Shown piece by piece: positions 29,395 through 34,883 of a stretch of DNA of 34,883 nt. The number at the start of each line of letters is the position of its first letter. Position 1 is the first letter of the stretch. This DNA is from Hylemonella gracilis (GTDB taxonomy: Bacteria > Pseudomonadota > Gammaproteobacteria > Burkholderiales > Burkholderiaceae_C), in contig CAMAWQ010000008.1 of NCBI GenBank assembly GCA_945862005.1, positions 1 to 34,883 of the forward strand, given 5' to 3'. Below the pieces are notes generated by a model. That model searched no databases, was not told where the DNA came from, and saw only the letters and a list, made by a program, of their open reading frames with translations. Both the position numbers and the translations under genes were made by a program.

Positions 29395-30738
29395 ATGGCC
29401 CGTATCCACCTTGCCATTGCCAACCCTGTAGAGGCATTTGACGAGCTGTCTTGGCGCAGGTCGTGGCAGCGTTTTGGACCTTTGACGCTCTGTGTCTTGG
29501 CCGGACATGTGCTGGAGTTGGGCGTGCTGCTGCAGGGTGAAGAGGTGTGGCGCCGAGGCTGGGCTCAGGTGCAGGCTTGGGTGGGTGCCTACGGAGATCA
29601 GGCCATGGACAGCACTTCGCCCCAAGGTTCTGCGCGCAGCACTTCATCTAAGAACAAAGCAGATAACGCCTTGCAGCGCCCAGCGTCGCAAGTGCCACAT
29701 CAAGCCTTGGTGTGGCAAGCCCGGCTGGCTGAGCAGGCTGAGGTGGTGGAGCCCAAAGCCCCTGAACGTAAAACTTCAGCATCCAAGGTTGCAGAGCGCA
29801 AGACCAAAAAGCCCAAAACCGAAGAGCCTGTTACCGATGTAGCCAAGACCCAGGTTCAGCAGCAGGCTGAATTGGCCTCAAGCCAAGAGCAGGCTAGCCC
29901 GCCGCCCGCGCCCGCTGCTGCTGAAGCCTTGGCCGTGGCTGAGCTCATGGTTGAGCGTGCATCTGAGCGTGCAAATGAGTCTGTTGCAGCCCAGCCGATA
30001 TCCTCTGCTCTGCAGCCAAGCGCGTCATCCTCGACTCCAAGTTCTTCATCAAGTTCGCAGCTAACCCCGCAATTTGTCACCGACACAATTGGCTGGCCGG
30101 TGCAGGTGCCCGCCCCGGTGCGCCTGAAGTACGACGTGTTGGGCGAGGTGAAGGGCTTTAACTACAACGTCAGCGGTGAATTGCTTTGGACGGTGAACGG
30201 CGATCAGTACGACGCCAAGTTGGAAATTCGGGCGTTTTTCTTGGGCTCGCGCACCCAAACCAGCCGGGGACGCCTGACCGCCCAGGGCCTTGAGCCCAAG
30301 CGTTTTGGCGACAAGGTGCGCAGCGAGGTGGCCGCCCATTTTGAATACGACCAGCGGCAGGTGATCTTCAGTGCCAATACCCCGCGTGCTGACCTGTTGC
30401 CCGGTGCGCAAGACCATTTGAGTGTGTTTGTGCAGTTGGCCAGCTGGGTGCAGGCCAATCCCAAGGGCTTTGCTGAGGGACGTGTCATCGAGTTACAGGC
30501 GGTGGGCCCGCGCGATGCGCTGTCGTGGCGTTTTACTGTGCAGGGCATGGACCGCTTGAAGCTGCCGGGCGGTGAAATAGATGCCCTCAAACTCACCCGC
30601 CCGCCAGCCCGACCCTTTGACCTGAGCGCTGAGGTCTGGCTGGCGCCCAGTTTGGGCTATTTGCCCGCGCGCATCAAGCTGACCCAGGACAACGGCGACT
30701 TTGTGGACCAGCAGTGGGTGTCGAGCTCTGCGCCCTGA
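29395..30738 (+). CDS. DUF3108 domain-containing protein with long low-complexity linker
   Basis: N-terminal hydrophobic segment, then a Lys/Glu/Ala/Gln/Ser-rich linker, then RLKYDVLGEVKGFNYNVSGELLWTVNGDQYDAKLEIRAFFLGSRTQTSRGRLTAQGLEPKRFGDKVRSE (DUF3108-like). Confidence 0.83.
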   Translation: MARIHLAIANPVEAFDELSWRRSWQRFGPLTLCVLAGHVLELGVLLQGEEVWRRGWAQVQAWVGAYGDQAMDSTSPQGSARSTSSKNKADNALQRPASQVPHQALVWQARLAEQAEVVEPKAPERKTSASKVAERKTKKPKTEEPVTDVAKTQVQQQAELASSQEQASPPPAPAAAEALAVAELMVERASERANESVAAQPISSALQPSASSSTPSSSSSSQLTPQFVTDTIGWPVQVPAPVRLKYDVLGEVKGFNYNVSGELLWTVNGDQYDAKLEIRAFFLGSRTQTSRGRLTAQGLEPKRFGDKVRSEVAAHFEYDQRQVIFSANTPRADLLPGAQDHLSVFVQLASWVQANPKGFAEGRVIELQAVGPRDALSWRFTVQGMDRLKLPGGEIDALKLTRPPARPFDLSAEVWLAPSLGYLPARIKLTQDNGDFVDQQWVSSSAP

Positions 30739-30828
30739 TGAGTTTTTTTCTGCGACTGCATCTTGAAAAGCCTTTTGCGGCTACCATGTGATTTTAGACA
30801 GTTTGAACTTTGGAGGAACTCGCAGACC

Positions 30829-31176
30829 ATGCACACGCTCTACGATTCGGAAACTTTTTGCGTTAACCACATGATGGGCAGCTTTGAAAACGAAGCCAGC
30901 CGAGAAGACATCCGAATACCCAGCGATGCAGATGCCGACAAGCAGCACCTAGAGTCTGCTCAGGTTGAAACTGAAGAGCGCCCCACTCTGATCCGCCACG
31001 GATTTGAAATTGTGGACAAGCGTTCTGGTAAAGAGGTGTATTTGGATGGTTCTTGGGCTGAATTGTTTCAGCAACACATTCTGGATTGGCAGCGCCAAAC
31101 TCCCACCCAAGAAGAAGTGGAAGACACCCTAGAAAAATACGCCGAGTTGGCGCAAACCCCGGTGTCTATTCACTAA
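30829..31176 (+). CDS. DUF3567-like conserved beta-proteobacterial protein
   Basis: MHTLYDSETFCVNHMMG..., RHGFEIVDKRSGKEVYLDGSWAELFQQHILDWQRQTPTQEEVEDTLEKYAELAQTPVSIH; RBS GGAGGA upstream. Confidence 0.78.
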   Translation: MHTLYDSETFCVNHMMGSFENEASREDIRIPSDADADKQHLESAQVETEERPTLIRHGFEIVDKRSGKEVYLDGSWAELFQQHILDWQRQTPTQEEVEDTLEKYAELAQTPVSIH

Positions 31177-31205
31177 GCCAAGACACCAAGTTACGCATGC
31201 ACCAC

Positions 31206-31233
31206 AACGCCAGCCATAGAGCTGGCGTTTTTT
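31206..31233 (+). terminator. Rho-independent terminator downstream of the DUF3567-like gene
   Basis: AACGCCAGC-CATAGA-GCTGGCGTT followed by T-run (9-bp GC-rich stem, six Ts). Confidence 0.92.
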
Positions 31234-32285
31234 CAGGGGCTGGCGGTGTCGGCCTCGGCGTAAAGCCAGCGGAACATGGGGCCCACCATGACCAGCACGG
31301 TCATGAGCCTGCACACCTGAAACGCGGTTACTACGGGTGCGCCCAGCTGCAGCACTTTGGCGGTGATGGCCATTTCAGCAATACCACCCGGCGCCGTGCC
31401 CAAAACCAGCGTGGCAGGGTGCAGGCCCGTCCCCCAAGCTAAGGCCAAAGCCAAGGCAATACACATCCCAATCAAGCCCAGGGTGCCCAAGGCCACCGAA
31501 CCCAACCATTTGGGCGCAGTATGGACAAAGTTGGGCGTGAACCGCACGCCCAAGCTCACCCCAATCAAGAGTTGCGCGGCATTGGTCATCCACTTGGGGA
31601 CGGTGGACCAGTGCAGGTCCAGCAGCGTCAGCAACATGGCGGCCAACAGGGGGCCTAAAAACCATGGGTTGGCGCGGTCCAGCCGCTGCATCAACCAAGC
31701 GCTGCTGGCAGCTAGAGCCCCCAGCCCTAAAAAACCCCACATATAAAACTCGCGCGTGGCTTGCGGGGTGCTCACATCCAAGCCATGAAGCCCGCTGAAC
31801 TGCATGCCAAAGGGCACCACCAGCGTCACGATCAAAATTCGCACGCTGTGAGCGGCGGCCACCAGGTCGGTCCGGCCATGGGCGCGCTCGGCCAGTAAGG
31901 TCATTTCGGAGGCGCCGCCAATGGCGCTGGCAAACCAAGTGGTGGCGCGGTTCAGGTGGTGCATCCGGTGCAGCCAAGATGCCATCACCCAGCCCATACC
32001 CAGCGTGCAGAGCACCCCAATGGCAATGGCCCAACCCATATTCAAAATCAGCAGGCCCACCTGTGGCGTGAAGTAAAGGCCCAGTGCGACGCCTATGGTG
32101 CATTGGCCCGCGTTTCGCAGCGGGTTCCAGCTCAAGCTGGGCATGCCCAGCACCGAGGCCACACCTGTGGCTACCAAAGGCCCGAGCATCCAAGGCAGGG
32201 GTGTGTGCAACCATTCAAATAAAGCAGCCGCGGCAAGTGCCAAGAAGAGTGTGGAGAGGACCTTGCCGGTCGAAATAAGATTCAA
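31233..32285 (-). CDS. AbrB-family (COG3180-type) integral membrane protein; start uncertain (TTG 32285)
   Basis: PLPWMLGPLVATGVASVLGMPSLSWNPLRNAGQCTIGVALGLYFT and repeated half ANPWFLGPLLAAMLLTLLD...AAQLLIGVSLGVRFTP; GTAPGGIAEMAITAKVL. Confidence 0.9.
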   Translation of the reverse strand: MNLISTGKVLSTLFLALAAAALFEWLHTPLPWMLGPLVATGVASVLGMPSLSWNPLRNAGQCTIGVALGLYFTPQVGLLILNMGWAIAIGVLCTLGMGWVMASWLHRMHHLNRATTWFASAIGGASEMTLLAERAHGRTDLVAAAHSVRILIVTLVVPFGMQFSGLHGLDVSTPQATREFYMWGFLGLGALAASSAWLMQRLDRANPWFLGPLLAAMLLTLLDLHWSTVPKWMTNAAQLLIGVSLGVRFTPNFVHTAPKWLGSVALGTLGLIGMCIALALALAWGTGLHPATLVLGTAPGGIAEMAITAKVLQLGAPVVTAFQVCRLMTVLVMVGPMFRWLYAEADTASP

Positions 32286-32302
32286 GATGAGACAATCAGG
32301 GG

Positions 32303-33148
32303 ATGAGCCAAGCCTATATTCTCACCCTCTCGTGCCCGGACCGCCGGGGCCTTGTGCATGCTGTGTCGGGTTTTTTGCTGGAATGCGGCAGCAATATTGA
32401 AGAAGCTGCCCAATACAACGACCATGCCACAGGCTTGTTTTTTATGCGGGTGCAGTTTGCCAGCGAAGCCGCCTTGGCCGATTTGCACAAGGGCCTGACG
32501 GACTTTGCCCCCACCTTACAAATGCAGTGGAGCTTGCATCCAACCACGCAGGCCATGCGCACTATTTTGATGGTGAGTAAAGAGGGGCACTGCCTCAACG
32601 ACCTGTTGTTCCGCTGGAAAATTGGCGTGCTTCCTATTGATATCCGCGCCATTGTGTCCAACCACCGCGAGTTTTATCAGCTGGCGGCCAGCTACAACAT
32701 TGCGTTTCACCATATTCCTGTGACCGCGGACACCAAGCCGCAGGCCGAAGCCAAGTTGTGGGAGTTGGTGCAGCACGAATCTGCCGAGCTGGTGGTGCTG
32801 GCGCGCTACATGCAGGTGCTGTCAAACGACATGTGCCGCAAGCTCTCAGGCAAGGCCATCAATATTCACCACAGTTTTTTACCTAGCTTCAAAGGCGCCA
32901 AGCCTTATTACCAGGCGAACGAGCGGGGTGTGAAGCTCATTGGTGCTACTGCCCATTACGTGACGGCCGACCTAGATGAAGGCCCCATCATTGAGCAAGA
33001 CGTGGCCCGTGTGGACCACAGCAAGAGCGTAGAAGACTTCACCGCCATTGGGCGTGACACCGAAAGCCAGGTGCTGGCCCGTGCGGTCAAGTGGCACAGC
33101 GAGCATCGGGTGCTGCTGAACGGCCACAAGACCGTGATTTTTAAGTAA
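32303..33148 (+). CDS. purU: Formyltetrahydrofolate deformylase
   Basis: ILTLSCPDRRGLVHAVSGFLLECGSNIEEAAQYND (ACT), KEGHCLNDLLFRWKIG, INIHHSFLPSFKGAKPYYQANERGVKLIGATAHYVTADLDEGPIIEQDV. Confidence 0.97.
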   Translation: MSQAYILTLSCPDRRGLVHAVSGFLLECGSNIEEAAQYNDHATGLFFMRVQFASEAALADLHKGLTDFAPTLQMQWSLHPTTQAMRTILMVSKEGHCLNDLLFRWKIGVLPIDIRAIVSNHREFYQLAASYNIAFHHIPVTADTKPQAEAKLWELVQHESAELVVLARYMQVLSNDMCRKLSGKAINIHHSFLPSFKGAKPYYQANERGVKLIGATAHYVTADLDEGPIIEQDVARVDHSKSVEDFTAIGRDTESQVLARAVKWHSEHRVLLNGHKTVIFK

Positions 33149-33157
33149 AACTTCTGT

Positions 33158-34297
33158 TTATTTGGCTTTAAAACCCAGCTGATCCAGCGCGGTGGCCAAG
33201 TGCGCCACGCTGCGGTCAATGTGGTGCAGTTTTTCTAGGCCAAACAGGCCGACCCGGAAGGTCATGAAGTCAGCGGGTTCGTCGCACATCAGCGGCACGC
33301 CGCTTGCCGTTTGTAGGCCTTGAGCCAAAAACTTTTTGCTGCTTTGAATCTCGGGGTCGGTGGTGTAGCTCACCACCACGCCCGGGGCCTTAAAGCCGTC
33401 TGCAGCGACGCTGGATATGCCACGTGACTCAAACAAAGCCCGCACGGCGTTGCCCAAATCTTGCTGTTCTTGTTTGACCTTGGCAAAACCGTAGGCACGG
33501 GTTTCGGCCATGACTTCACTCAGGCGCACCAGAGCATCGGTGGGCATGGTGGTGTGGTAAGCATGGCCGCCACCTTCGTAAGTTTCCATAATTTGCAGCC
33601 ATTTTTTTAGGTCGGCGGCGTAGCTGGTGCTAGTGGTGGCGTCAATGGCTTTGCGGGCGCGCTCGGACAACATCACCATGGCACAGGCGGGTGACCCGCT
33701 CCAGCCTTTTTGTGGGGCGCTGATGATCACGTCCACGCCAGTGGCTTTCATATCCACCCACATGGCGCCGGAGGCAACGCAGTCCAGAACAAACAAGCCA
33801 CCCACCTGGTGCACGGCATCAGTGACGGTGCGGATGTAGTCGTCAGGCAAGATCATGCCGGCGGAGGTTTCCACGTGAGGGGCAAACACCACGTCCGGTT
33901 TGTGTTCCAAGATGGCAGCGGCCACTTCAGCAGCGGGGCAGGGAATCCAAGGCGATTGTGAATCGGTGCCGGTGCGGCGGGCCTTGATCACGATGGCTTC
34001 TGAGGGAATGTGCCCCATGTCAAAAATTTGCGTCCAGCGGTAGCTGAACCAGCCGTTGCGAATGACCAGCACTTTTTTGCCAGTGCCAAATTGGCGGGCC
34101 ACGGCTTCCATGCCAAACGTGCCACTGCCGGGCACCAGCACGGCGGAATGGGCTTGGTACACCTCTTTAAGGATGCCGGAGATGCTCGTCATCACGCCCT
34201 GAAAGCGCTTGGACATGTGGTTGAGGGCGCGGTCGGTGTAGACCACCGAAAATTCGAGCAAACCGTCGGGGTCAACGTTGGGCAATAAACCGGGCAT
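33158..34297 (-). CDS. Class V aminotransferase (alanine/serine-glyoxylate aminotransferase-like)
   Basis: VPGSGTFGMEAVARQFGTGKKVLVIRNGWFSYRW, VDMKATGVDVIISAPQKGWSGSPACAMVMLSERA (PLP-Lys region). Confidence 0.9.
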   Translation of the reverse strand: MPGLLPNVDPDGLLEFSVVYTDRALNHMSKRFQGVMTSISGILKEVYQAHSAVLVPGSGTFGMEAVARQFGTGKKVLVIRNGWFSYRWTQIFDMGHIPSEAIVIKARRTGTDSQSPWIPCPAAEVAAAILEHKPDVVFAPHVETSAGMILPDDYIRTVTDAVHQVGGLFVLDCVASGAMWVDMKATGVDVIISAPQKGWSGSPACAMVMLSERARKAIDATTSTSYAADLKKWLQIMETYEGGGHAYHTTMPTDALVRLSEVMAETRAYGFAKVKQEQQDLGNAVRALFESRGISSVAADGFKAPGVVVSYTTDPEIQSSKKFLAQGLQTASGVPLMCDEPADFMTFRVGLFGLEKLHHIDRSVAHLATALDQLGFKAK

Positions 34298-34334
34298 GAA
34301 AATTCTCCAGAGACGATTTTGTAAGAAAAGTCAG

Positions 34335-34883
34335 TCAGCTTAGCACGGCGGCTAGAGCTTGTCCCATGCGGACGGCATGCCCGGGTTTTAGGCCGGCGTT
34401 CAGTTCTGCCGCGCCTTCGGGCCACAACACGATGACGGTGGAGCCCAGCAAAAACCGCCCCATTTCCTCGCCCTGTTCAAGCGACACGGGCGAGGAGCTG
34501 GGGTAAGTCCACTCGGCAACTTGGGCGCGACGAGGCGGGTTGACCACCCCGTGCCACACCGTGGCCACACTGCCCACAATGGTGGCACCCACCAACACCA
34601 TGACCAAGGGGCCATGCGCAGTGGCAAAGTGGCACACCACCCGCTCGTTGCGGGCAAAAAGGCCCGGCACGGTTTGCGCTGTGGCGGGGTTGACGGAAAA
34701 CAGCTTGCCTGGCACGTAAACCATGCGTTCCAGCACGCCATGGCACGGCATATGAATGCGGTGGTAATCCTTGGGACTGAGGTAGACCGTGGCAAATCGG
34801 CCGTTTTGAAATCGTCTGTTCAGACACAGGTCCTGAGTTGAAGCAAGTGACGGGTCGCCCAGCAAAGCCGCCACGCTGTACCG
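34335..34883 (-). CDS. psd: Phosphatidylserine decarboxylase, C-terminal part (N-terminus outside window)
   Basis: FATVYLSPKDYHRIHMPCHGVLERMVYVPGKLFSVNPATAQTVPGLFARNERVVCHF, LVGATIVGSVATVWHGVV, EMGRFLLGSTVIVLWP (LGST autocleavage motif). Confidence 0.96.
   Translation of the reverse strand, partial: RYSVAALLGDPSLASTQDLCLNRRFQNGRFATVYLSPKDYHRIHMPCHGVLERMVYVPGKLFSVNPATAQTVPGLFARNERVVCHFATAHGPLVMVLVGATIVGSVATVWHGVVNPPRRAQVAEWTYPSSSPVSLEQGEEMGRFLLGSTVIVLWPEGAAELNAGLKPGHAVRMGQALAAVLS

Overview
The window looks like a chromosomal segment from a Burkholderiales (Comamonadaceae-like) bacterium, judged from gene content and protein style only. It is densely coding. I saw no rRNA, tRNA, CRISPR array or recognisable transposon. 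Contents in order: 3' end of kup; a Bug-family solute-binding protein (SBP); gshB; a GT39-like glycosyltransferase coupled to a PAP2 phosphatase; a GST; glcB (malate synthase G); a LysR regulator flanked by three Bug SBPs; an enoyl-CoA hydratase; queA; a three-gene Rieske oxygenase cassette (salicylate-5-hydroxylase/anthranilate-dioxygenase-like) on the opposite strand between queA and tgt; tgt; a REC-HD-GYP protein; an LplT-like MFS transporter; a FIST-domain protein; a PhaM-like protein; a ModA-like orphan SBP; two more Bug SBPs; an FAA hydrolase; a copper-type cluster (PCu(A)C, YcnI/DUF1775, DUF2946); a DksA/TraR zinc-finger protein coupled to a His-rich eRF1-like 'translational machinery' protein; a second FAA hydrolase; a DUF3108 protein; a DUF3567-like protein; an AbrB-type membrane protein; purU; a class V aminotransferase; and the C-terminal part of psd. 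Strongest leads: (1) a DUF2946 ORF with CPLC and a near-C-terminal RGPP, resembling the CruR copper-sensing upstream ORF, heading a copper operon with a C-rich leader; (2) the DksA-like/His-rich eRF1-like translationally coupled pair; (3) two adjacent perfect palindromes upstream of glcB; (4) orphan SBPs of two unrelated families coupled by an ATGA overlap; (5) a Rieske oxygenase cassette with no local reductase. All family calls come from reading the sequence; no database search was run.
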